A DNA stretch of 64,000 bases, taken from the NCBI GenBank assembly GCA_030637515.1, contig DAOWGM010000155.1, positions 44,633 through 108,632 of the forward strand, in the 5' to 3' direction. Made by a program: the position numbers and the translations under genes. Below the pieces are notes generated by a model. The model was not told the DNA's origin, searched no databases, and was given only the letters and a program-made list of their open reading frames with translations. Numbering within the stretch: position 1 is the stretch's first letter; every line of letters starts with the position of its first letter. Shown in pieces: positions 56,401 through 64,000 of this stretch. Origin of the DNA: Bacteroidales bacterium. Its GTDB lineage: Bacteria > Bacteroidota > Bacteroidia > Bacteroidales > UBA12077.

Positions 56401-56746
56401 CTGTTCCTACCCAAATAATATTTGGATTCTGAGGATCAATTGTAATACATCCGATAGAATAAACACTTTGACTATCGAAAATAGGTTTCCAGGTTGTACC
56501 GGAATTTGTAGTTTTCCAAACTCCTCCGGAACCAACTGCTACATACCATATATTATCATTCTCAGGATGAATAGCAATATCTGCAATTCGTCCTGACATA
56601 AATCCTGGACCTATATTTCGAAATTTTAAACCAGAAAAAGTAGATTCAGAAAAAAGTTTGTCTGTTTCTTTATCCTGAGAAAATCCTGAAAAGGAAAAAG
56701 TCAGTAATAAAACGAATAAAAAAATTATCTTTCTCATATTAAACAA
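53471..56746 (-). CDS. Large secreted BNR/VPS10 (sortilin-like) beta-propeller protein
   Basis: Signal peptide; repeated 'SxDGGxxWxxxx' (TTNSGTTWKPI, SSDGGSSWENVG, SIDGGKTWKKT, SVNGGETWEKL, SENRGASWEKR). Confidence 0.9.
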   Translation of the reverse strand: MFNMRKIIFLFVLLLTFSFSGFSQDKETDKLFSESTFSGLKFRNIGPGFMSGRIADIAIHPENDNIWYVAVGSGGVWKTTNSGTTWKPIFDSQSVYSIGCITIDPQNPNIIWVGTGENIGGRHVGFGDGIYKSSDGGSSWENVGLKESQHISKIVVHPENSDIIWVAAQGPLWSKGGDRGLYKSIDGGKTWKKTLGDSEWTGVTDIVIDSRNPDIIYAATWQRHRTIATYMGGGPNSGIHKSVNGGETWEKLSEGLPNSDMGKIGLAISPQKPDVVYVAIELEQRTGAVYRSENRGASWEKRSDAVSGATGPHYYQELYACPHQFDKIYLVDVRMQISKDGGKTFNRMKEEFKHSDNHSIAFRKNDPNYLLVGTDGGIYETFDLTKNWKYISNLPITQYYKVAVDDTEPFYNIYGGTQDNNTQGGPSRTDNLSGIRNADWEIVLFADGHQPATEPGNPDIVYAEWQQGNLVRADRTTGEIVYIQPQPEEGEVSERFNWDAPILVSPHKPTRLYFASHRVWKSENRGDSWTAISGDLTKNQERITLPIMDKTWSFNSPWDMDAMSNYNTITSLAESPVKEGLIYAGTDDGYIQVTEDGGANWRKIEVGNLPGVPETAFVNDIKADLFNENIVYVALDNHKFGDFNPYLLKSTDKGRNWKSIKGNIPEKTLVWRLVQDHVKPELLFAATEFGIYFTIDGGSKWTKLTGGIPTISFRDLAIQRRENDLVGASFGRGFFVLDDYSSLRNISEAQLSNEATLFPSRKAWWYIQRSPLGFEEKGSMGASLFTAPNPPFGAEFTYYIGADYKTQKELRTKKEKKLKEQKQNIPFPGWDTLDKELNQDKPKILLTVKDFDGNVVRKLEGSTSKGIHRTAWDLKYPSTRAVSNKSENSGWLPEGAMVAPGKYTVILSKQIDGVITDLSEPMEFEVEQLRKGSLEGSTPDKTVAFWKEIAEMQGATSAASMSLQNAQKKVEIMIKAAGRAHNIPGSLETKLYNLKQEIISIQIEFYGSQAKGKVGERGNPTVYNRMSAAQMGTMSSTYGPTPTHIRSLEIAKKQFLPIKNKIEDIITNKIPEIEKELVSAGAPWFEGQQLP

Positions 56747-56952
56747 GTTATTTAATTATAATTTAATAATTAGTTTAGTTTTTCAATTTATTAGACTTTA
56801 ATATATAGATAAAAGTTTAATCTATAACCTAATGATATCTGGAACTTATTGTAATAGAGTTGATACTATATTCGAATTTTCTATGCGCCAGAATTGTCAA
56901 TTTAAATGAGGTTTTAAATCGTCAATGAACTTAACCTCAGTTAGGCAACAGA

Positions 56953-58734
56953 TCAATACATTTTTTCAATTAACTCGTTATATTGCTGAGCTATTATCTT
57001 TCTTCGAATCTTTAGTGTATTCGTTAAAGTTTGATTATTAATATTAAATGTTTCTGGTAACAAAGTAAACTTTACAACTTTTTCATAAGAAGTAATATTT
57101 GCTTGACATAAATCAATCCTCTTCTGCATCAAATCCTTAATCTCATTATTTGACACAATCAATTCATTATTATTAGGGTTTAATCCAAATTTCTCAGCAA
57201 ACTCTTTTAAATATGCAAATGAAGGAACTATTAAAGCGGTGATATATTTTTTGTTATCACCTAAAATAACTATTTGTTCAATAAATTTATCCTGACCAAT
57301 TAATAACTCAAGTTTTTGTGGAGAAATATATTTCCCTCCGGAAGTCTTTATCAAATCCTTTATACGATCTGTCATAACCAAATATTCATTTTCAACAATG
57401 AAACCCTCATCTCCTGTTTGGTACCATCCTTCATTTAATACCTTTGCTGTTTCTTCAGGCTTATGATAATAACCTTTAAAAATCGTTTTCCCTTTTACAA
57501 ATATTTCTTGATTCTCGCCAATTCTAATAGATACTTCTGGCATAATGCTTCCACAATAATCAAAATTATAAACGCCAGATTTGAAGCAAGATACAGTTGC
57601 AGTAGTTTCTGTTGCTCCATAGCCGTAATTTACAAATATTCCTGTTGCGTGGAAAAACCTAATTAATTTTGGATCAATTGCAGCTCCTGAGCATGGCATC
57701 ACTTTTATTTTCCCACCAAAAATTGATCTTAGTTTCTTCAACACTAGCTTATCAGCAATTGAATTTTTAAGTTCAAGTATAGCAGGTGCTTTTTTTGACT
57801 TTTTTAAGTATTCTATATATTTATGTCCAATTGAAATTGACCAGTTAAAAATTTGTTTCTTTAATGATGGCCATTTCTCTGATTCTTGCTGAATTCCATC
57901 ATAAGTTTTTTCAAAAAATCGAGGAACGGTACACATTGCAGTTGGCTTAACCACAGGAAGTTCTGCAATAACATCTTTGGGATTTTCCAGAAATACATTT
58001 GTTGCTCCGCAATACAGTATAAATAATGTCCAGGTACGTTCAAACACATGACTTAAGGGCAAAAAACATAATGAAATATCAGATTCATCGATATTTAATC
58101 TCTCATCGTTTATTTTAAAGGCATTCATAAAATTATCATGTCCCAGCATTGCTCCCTTTGGCACACCCGTTGTTCCAGAAGTATAAATAATTGTAGCTAA
58201 ATCATCAGGCTGAACCTCTTCAGTAATCTGATCCAGTTTTTCATTTAAGTGATCATCGAATGATAAATCAAGAAAAGCTGACCATTCAATAAATCTATCA
58301 TCATTTACAGGAATACTCCCTTCAAAAGCTACAATTTTCTCAAGAGTTTCACAGTTTTCCAATAACCAAGAAGCCTTTTCGATTTGTTCATTACATCCAA
58401 CAAACAGTAATTTCATTTTGGTTTCATCAACAATATATTTAATATCATTTTTTGAAGCTGTTGCATAAAAAGGTACCACAACACCACGAATACCTAAAAT
58501 CCCCAAATCAGTTATAGTCCATTTTGGCTTATTACTACTAAGGATACCAATCTTATCATTATGTCCAAAACCAAGATAAATAAGAGATTTTGAAACCTTA
58601 AAAGTCAAATCAAGCAAATTATTCCAGCTAATTGATTTGTACTTTCCGTTTGTTTTATTTTTATATTGAAAAACCTGGCGATTTCCGTAATTCGAAACGC
58701 GCTCTCTAAGCATGAGAGAAATGTGTTGTTTCAT
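56953..58734 (-). CDS. Long-chain fatty-acid-CoA ligase-like AMP-dependent synthetase
   Basis: 'IIYTSGTTGVPKGAMLGHDNF', 'YGATETTATVS', 'GWYQTGDEGFIVENEYLVMTDRIKDLIKTSGGKYISP'. Confidence 0.93.
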   Translation of the reverse strand: MKQHISLMLRERVSNYGNRQVFQYKNKTNGKYKSISWNNLLDLTFKVSKSLIYLGFGHNDKIGILSSNKPKWTITDLGILGIRGVVVPFYATASKNDIKYIVDETKMKLLFVGCNEQIEKASWLLENCETLEKIVAFEGSIPVNDDRFIEWSAFLDLSFDDHLNEKLDQITEEVQPDDLATIIYTSGTTGVPKGAMLGHDNFMNAFKINDERLNIDESDISLCFLPLSHVFERTWTLFILYCGATNVFLENPKDVIAELPVVKPTAMCTVPRFFEKTYDGIQQESEKWPSLKKQIFNWSISIGHKYIEYLKKSKKAPAILELKNSIADKLVLKKLRSIFGGKIKVMPCSGAAIDPKLIRFFHATGIFVNYGYGATETTATVSCFKSGVYNFDYCGSIMPEVSIRIGENQEIFVKGKTIFKGYYHKPEETAKVLNEGWYQTGDEGFIVENEYLVMTDRIKDLIKTSGGKYISPQKLELLIGQDKFIEQIVILGDNKKYITALIVPSFAYLKEFAEKFGLNPNNNELIVSNNEIKDLMQKRIDLCQANITSYEKVVKFTLLPETFNINNQTLTNTLKIRRKIIAQQYNELIEKMY

Positions 58735-58894
58735 TTAAGAATGCTATTTATGAATGTTCCCTATTTACTTGAGTAATGTAATGATTTTTTTTGATATCAT
58801 AAAATCATCTAAACGTTATAATTTAAAATCAAACAAAATCCTGCAGCAGAATTTTAAAATTGTCGTCTTTTGTTAAATCATTAAAAAGTAAATT

Positions 58895-59902
58895 ATGAAA
58901 AATTTGAAAAACTCCTTGATTATTGCATCAATGTTATTATCATTGAGTTTTGCTTCAATAGCTCAAAAAGAGGTAAATAAGACATTTGATGCGAAAGAAA
59001 TACTAAAAATTTCAACTGTAAGTGGTGATTGTATTATCAAAAAAGGTACTACTGATAATATAATTGTTAACTTAAAATACACATACTCTGATGACTGTTT
59101 TGAGTATGATTTTAAAGAAGGAGATAATTATTTAAGTATTAAAGAAGATTTTCATGGTAGAAATTGCGATGGAAAGTCAGAATGGATCATTACAATTCCT
59201 TCAAATATTAGTGTTAAGTTCAATTCTGCTTCTGGTAATTTAGAATTAAATGATGTAGATAATAACTTAAATGCAAATACAGCATCAGGAGATATTGAAA
59301 TTAAAAATGTTGGAAAAAAAATTAAGATCACAACTGCAAGTGGCGAAATTATACTTGAAAACATTAATGGGGAATCTGAAATAAGCTCTGCTTCAGGAGA
59401 TATTTCTGTCCGCGATTGTAAAGATGGTGTAAAAATATCAACAGCAAGTGGAAACATAGATGCTTATAATATTACAGGTGAAACAATTCTTAAAACAGCC
59501 TCTGGAGATATAAAACTAATTGGTGCTAAAGGTGATTTTTTGTTAAGAGCTGCAAGTGGAAATGTTGATGTAGAAAACATTGAAATAATTGGTGAAAGCA
59601 ATTTCAAAACAGCTTCGGGAAATGTTAAAGTTGTTTTGGCAAATACACCAGCTTATGACATGGTAATATCATCTGCATCAGGAAATTCTATTCTGGATTT
59701 TAATGGAAAGGAAATTAAAGGAACTTTTGAATTTTCAGCCAGAGTCGATAAAGGTGAAATTATATCTCCAATAAAATTTGATAAGGAAGAGATTATTGAT
59801 AAAAACGGAAAAGATTATAATTTTAAAACCTTTACTAAAGGTGATAGTTCTCCAATAATTAAAATAAAAACTGCTTCAGGCAAAGCTAAATTAATAAAAT
59901 AA
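58895..59902 (+). CDS. DUF4097-like secreted beta-helix repeat protein
   Basis: Signal peptide; tandem (S/T)ASG(D/N)(I/V/L) repeats with 18-aa spacing. Confidence 0.8.
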   Translation: MKNLKNSLIIASMLLSLSFASIAQKEVNKTFDAKEILKISTVSGDCIIKKGTTDNIIVNLKYTYSDDCFEYDFKEGDNYLSIKEDFHGRNCDGKSEWIITIPSNISVKFNSASGNLELNDVDNNLNANTASGDIEIKNVGKKIKITTASGEIILENINGESEISSASGDISVRDCKDGVKISTASGNIDAYNITGETILKTASGDIKLIGAKGDFLLRAASGNVDVENIEIIGESNFKTASGNVKVVLANTPAYDMVISSASGNSILDFNGKEIKGTFEFSARVDKGEIISPIKFDKEEIIDKNGKDYNFKTFTKGDSSPIIKIKTASGKAKLIK

Positions 59903-59922
59903 TCAATATTTGAAATTTAAAA

Positions 59923-59952
59923 TAAACCCTGATGATATTACATCGGGGTTTA
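59923..59952 (+). terminator. Rho-independent-like terminator (convergent)
   Basis: TAAACCCTGATGATATTACATCGGGGTTTA followed by ATTTTAT. Confidence 0.65.
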
Positions 59953-59955
59953 ATT

Positions 59956-61290
59956 TTATATACTTTTTTCTTTCCAGTTTCCAAATTTCAAATATACCCA
60001 TGAAAATAGACCAATAATTATTCCATAAAATATTTCGATAAGCCAAACTAATTCAATACGTGGATTCTGAATATTAACAAGCAAATATGTTCCGGAAATA
60101 TAGAGAACAATAACTACCAGCTCTATTAAGAAAGAAATCTTTGTCATACCAGTTCCTGAAACTCCATTAAAAAGCACGAATCCCATTGTAAGAAAAACAG
60201 CAGCTATACTAACTACATAAAGAGAAGGTAGAGAATCCTGAATTAACACTAAATTGTTGGTGTAAATTGACAAAACCTTATCAGGAATAATTATATTTAT
60301 TAATACAATTGCCAATACTGCAGGAATACAAAGCTTTAATATTTTTAAGATAACCGGAATTACTTCATTTTTTCGATCACGTCCAATAACAAAACTTACC
60401 AAAGTGTTTGTAGCTGATGTAAAACCCCAGATTGGAATAAGCATTACAACATAAATACTTCTTATTACATTTGATATTGCAAGTGAATGCTCACCCATCT
60501 TTTCTACAAAAAGAAAAAAGAAAAACCAGCCTATAAATGAAATAAAATTTTGAAGCATCATAGGTAATGATACCGTTAAAATTCTTTTGAATAAATCAAA
60601 ACTAAACTTTTGAAAAGTAAATAATCCGTAAAACCTGAAATCTACAAATTTAAGGGTATAAAATATGAAATAAATACATGCAAATATTTCTGCAATAACA
60701 GAAGCAATTGCGGCGCCTGCAATGCCATATTTCTGAAATCCAAAATTACCGAAGATCAATGCATAATCAAGAAAGACATTGGTAATTGCCATAAAAACAG
60801 TGGTATAAGTAATTACCTTTGTTTTTGCAATTCCTATATAAAAAGCTCTGAAACCAAAATTAATGCAGGCAAAAAACAACCCAATAATTCGATAGTTTAG
60901 ATATTCCTGAGTTGCAATCCTTATTTCATTAGATTCTAATACTTTGCTAAAGATAAAAGGCATTGCACCTTTCATTGTTGTAATCAAAACAATAGCTAAT
61001 ACAATTAAAAAGTAATGCGAATGCTCAATGGTTGTACCTATCTCTCTAAACTTTTTTTCACCATGTCTTCGAGCAACAATTATCTGAGTTCCAATTGAAA
61101 ATCCAAAACCCAACATCACCAAAGTAAGATAAAATACTCCTCCAATAGCTGCAGCACCTAACTCTGTTTCTCCAACTCTTCCTAAAAAAGCTGTGTCAGT
61201 TACGCTTATTATATTTTGCACAACACTTCCAAGAATAATAGGATAAGCTATTTTCCAGATTTCTTTATATGTTACTGAGGTTTTTAACAT
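59956..61290 (-). CDS. MATE family efflux transporter
   Basis: 'IWKIAYPIILGSVVQNIISVTDTAFLGRVGETELGAAAIGG', 12-TM pattern. Confidence 0.93.
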   Translation of the reverse strand: MLKTSVTYKEIWKIAYPIILGSVVQNIISVTDTAFLGRVGETELGAAAIGGVFYLTLVMLGFGFSIGTQIIVARRHGEKKFREIGTTIEHSHYFLIVLAIVLITTMKGAMPFIFSKVLESNEIRIATQEYLNYRIIGLFFACINFGFRAFYIGIAKTKVITYTTVFMAITNVFLDYALIFGNFGFQKYGIAGAAIASVIAEIFACIYFIFYTLKFVDFRFYGLFTFQKFSFDLFKRILTVSLPMMLQNFISFIGWFFFFLFVEKMGEHSLAISNVIRSIYVVMLIPIWGFTSATNTLVSFVIGRDRKNEVIPVILKILKLCIPAVLAIVLINIIIPDKVLSIYTNNLVLIQDSLPSLYVVSIAAVFLTMGFVLFNGVSGTGMTKISFLIELVVIVLYISGTYLLVNIQNPRIELVWLIEIFYGIIIGLFSWVYLKFGNWKEKSI

Positions 61291-61553
61291 AATCTAAAAT
61301 TGGTCCAAAAATATATCAATTTTTATTCTTATCAATAAAACATAAATAATATGAATTCTCTTTCATAAATTTGAAAGTAGCTTTTTCATTAAATTCTGAA
61401 TTATCTATATTATTGTTGATTTCGTCAGTAAAAAAACTACATTAAACAAAATATATGTACATAACATAAGTCCAAAACATTAATCTTTGTATATTTGATA
61501 TTTGACCATAAATTAATATTGTATTGAACTTTTTTAAATCGTATATTACATAT

Positions 61554-62459
61554 ATGTTTCGTAATTACATAAATACCAGAATCTTATATATAGTTTTATT
61601 TACAGGACTTACTATTTTCTCTTGTAAAAATCTTACCGAAAAAGAAAACGTAGAAACAAAAAATTCACATCGGGAAATTGATACATCAACCGTATTGTTA
61701 AAATTTAATAATACAATTTTCACCTTACCATCTCCCTATCAGGCTACTTATTCAGTTAAAAAAAGTAATCTTGAATTCAAAAAATCAATACTAAACCCTC
61801 CTGATAATGTTTCAAACTATACAACAAATTTTCAGCAATCACTAAACATTGGTATTTATGGAACAGATCTGGGATATTTAAATATATATGATCAAATTCC
61901 CGAAGTTATTTCATATTTTACAGTTATTAAAAAGTTAAGTTTTGAGTTAGGAATTCAGAATGCGCTCCAAACAGATATTATTGATAAAATAGAAGATAAT
62001 ATCGACAACCAAGACTCACTACTCACCTATCTTACAAATACATACAAGCAATTCGATTCGTATTTAAAAAGTAATAATCGAAAAGAAATTGGAACATTGA
62101 TTGTTGCAGGAGGTTGGATCGAAAGTTTATATATATTATCTCAAGGAGCTGTTGATAGTAAAAACAGACAGATTATTAACAGAATTGGTGAACAGAAACA
62201 TCCGCTTGATAATTTAATTGAAATTCTTTCACCATATTATTACAAATCAAAAGAGTTTTCAGATCTTGTAGATTCACTTGTTGATCTTGCATATGAATTT
62301 GATGGAATAATATATAGTTATACTTATGAAGAACCAGAAATTGAAATAAATAAAAAACACACATTAGTTAGAAGCACGTCAAATGTTATTATATCAGAAT
62401 ATCATTTAAAAACAATAGCTAATAAAATATCATCAATCAGAAACAAAATAATTTATTAA
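61554..62459 (+). CDS. Hypothetical lipoprotein
   Basis: 'ILYIVLFTGLTIFSCKN' lipobox; ATG 61554 preferred over TTG 61524. Confidence 0.6.
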   Translation: MFRNYINTRILYIVLFTGLTIFSCKNLTEKENVETKNSHREIDTSTVLLKFNNTIFTLPSPYQATYSVKKSNLEFKKSILNPPDNVSNYTTNFQQSLNIGIYGTDLGYLNIYDQIPEVISYFTVIKKLSFELGIQNALQTDIIDKIEDNIDNQDSLLTYLTNTYKQFDSYLKSNNRKEIGTLIVAGGWIESLYILSQGAVDSKNRQIINRIGEQKHPLDNLIEILSPYYYKSKEFSDLVDSLVDLAYEFDGIIYSYTYEEPEIEINKKHTLVRSTSNVIISEYHLKTIANKISSIRNKIIY

Positions 62460-62470
62460 TTTACCTAAGG

Positions 62471-62893
62471 ATGTCTCAAATTCTGAAAAATATAGCACTC
62501 ATTACTATTACCTTACTTATTGCTTGGAGTGCAAAATCACAAGAAAATTCTATTAAATCATGTGATAACTTCTTAAACTCTGGATATGTATCCGATGGAC
62601 AAGAATATATAGCCAAGCCTGATGAGAATAATAAAGCAAAATTTCATACAACTTTTTTTGGAGGTAGCCAATACCGGATTGTTGCCTGTTCTGATGTAGA
62701 AGAGATTCCTTTGATTTTATCTGTTTTTGATACCGAGAAAAACCTTCTTTTCTGTAATAAGTCTTATGATTATACTCCATACTGGAACTTTACGTTTACT
62801 TCAACAATAGACTGTATAATTGAAATTGAGTTTGACAACGAAATTTTAATACAGAATGAAGTTATGCTGTTAATTGGTTTTAAAGAAAAATAA
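62471..62893 (+). CDS. Hypothetical secreted protein
   Basis: Signal peptide (ILKNIALITITLLIAWSAKSQ); no domain recognised. Confidence 0.55.
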   Translation: MSQILKNIALITITLLIAWSAKSQENSIKSCDNFLNSGYVSDGQEYIAKPDENNKAKFHTTFFGGSQYRIVACSDVEEIPLILSVFDTEKNLLFCNKSYDYTPYWNFTFTSTIDCIIEIEFDNEILIQNEVMLLIGFKEK

Positions 62894-62944
62894 TCGTATT
62901 TTCGTTTATCGACCTGATGGTCAGTCACAACATAATAAAATTCT

Positions 62945-64000
62945 ATGAGTGAGCAGATTTTAAAAGCTTTAATGCAATTATTTGCGATTATAGCTCATCC
63001 AACAAGTGATGCTAAAGACAGAAAATCTATCGTTGAATCTTTCCTTAAGCGACAATTAAATCAAGAAACCGTTAAAGTTTATCTGAAAGTTTTTAGTGAT
63101 TACTATTCTATACATCAAGAAAAACTCAGTGAAAAAAGCAAACATAAAAAAAGATTCTCTTCGAGTTCAGTACGTGTACTTAAAATTTGTACTCAGATTA
63201 ACGAAGAACTTACTCAACGACAAAAAAATGTTGTTGTTACTCAACTTTTAGAATTTGTAAAATCAGGTGGCGAAATTACTGAACAGGAAATGGCTTTTGT
63301 AACCACTGTTGCAGATAGTTTTTACATTGAACAATTTGAATATCAAGAATTAGAAGATTTTGTTTTTTATGGTGGCGACAAATTACCTGATACAAAAAAG
63401 CTTCTAATAATTGATAATGATGATAGCTTTGAGCACGAGAATATATTTCATATGACGAATCCGTTACTTTACGGACAGTTAAGAGTACTCGAAGTTAGTT
63501 CTGCAAACATGTATTATATAAAATACATAGGCAAAAGTGAATTATACTTAAGCGGGCAGTTGCTTGAACAAGAGAAAGTATACGTTTTAAATAATGGTGC
63601 TTCAATAAGAAATCCAAAAATAAGGCCAATTTATTATGGTGATATTATTAGTCAATATAATGTTGACAGAATTAAATCAAAAATTGTATTTGATGTAAGA
63701 GAAATTGGGCACAAGTTTAAATCCGGAGCCATTGGTCTCCAGACTATGAGCTTTACTGAAGAATCGGGCAAATTGTTAGGAATTATGGGTGCCAGTGGTG
63801 CCGGAAAATCTACTTTGCTCAATGTTTTAAATGGGAGTTCTGCTCCTACTTCCGGGGGAGTTTTTATAAACGGAATTAATATACATACTGAAAAAGATAA
63901 AATAAAAGGTTTAATCGGGCATGTTTCTCAAGACGATATTCTTATCGAAGAGCTTACTGTATATCAGAACCTCTACTACAATGCAAAGCTCTGCTTTGAT
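62945..64000 (+). CDS. ABC-type ATPase with N-terminal TerB-like and FHA-like regions, truncated by window edge
   Basis: Open frame from ATG 62945 (MSEQILKALMQLFAIIAHPTSDAKDRK...) to window end; Walker A 'GASGAGKSTLLNVLNG', Q-loop 'IGHVSQDDIL'; not in ORF track because no stop. Confidence 0.8.
   Translation, partial: MSEQILKALMQLFAIIAHPTSDAKDRKSIVESFLKRQLNQETVKVYLKVFSDYYSIHQEKLSEKSKHKKRFSSSSVRVLKICTQINEELTQRQKNVVVTQLLEFVKSGGEITEQEMAFVTTVADSFYIEQFEYQELEDFVFYGGDKLPDTKKLLIIDNDDSFEHENIFHMTNPLLYGQLRVLEVSSANMYYIKYIGKSELYLSGQLLEQEKVYVLNNGASIRNPKIRPIYYGDIISQYNVDRIKSKIVFDVREIGHKFKSGAIGLQTMSFTEESGKLLGIMGASGAGKSTLLNVLNGSSAPTSGGVFINGINIHTEKDKIKGLIGHVSQDDILIEELTVYQNLYYNAKLCFD

Noticed and set aside
1-64000. 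tRNA or rRNA genes and transposase/integrase genes
   Set aside because: No tRNA-like cloverleaf, rRNA-like block, or DDE/tyrosine-recombinase motif was noticed in intergenic DNA or the ORF list; a tRNAscan/ISfinder run would be needed to be certain

Overview
This 64 kb AT-rich window looks like a Bacteroidetes/Flavobacteriia-type chromosome. It is dominated by a large type II PKS/fatty-acid-like biosynthetic locus (about 4.2-41.1 kb) whose core matches the aryl-polyene/flexirubin gene-set logic: an MIO-type aromatic amino acid ammonia-lyase, FabG-like reductase, several ketosynthases, a KS/CLF pair, two hotdog dehydratases, ACPs, a thioesterase, LolA, an outer-membrane-type lipoprotein, GT2, an MMPL exporter and an AMP-ligase. 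Less expected additions are: two cobalamin-domain radical SAM enzymes inside the locus and a third upstream; two copies of a paired module (small helix-turn-helix-like protein plus BtrH-like ACP-dependent acyltransferase); a sulfotransferase; a private FabD/AcpS/ACP set on a divergent left arm; a three-domain MMPL-acyltransferase-methyltransferase protein; and a C45 Ntn-hydrolase between two CrtI-like oxidoreductases. A second acyl-metabolism operon lies at 43.9-51.5 kb (KS, hydroxyacyl-CoA dehydrogenase, divergent KAS III, two crotonases, degenerate AcpS, thioesterase). Several families of interspersed palindromic repeats occur, some fused into the 5' ends of genes. All assignments were made by eye from translated motifs; no homology search was run.
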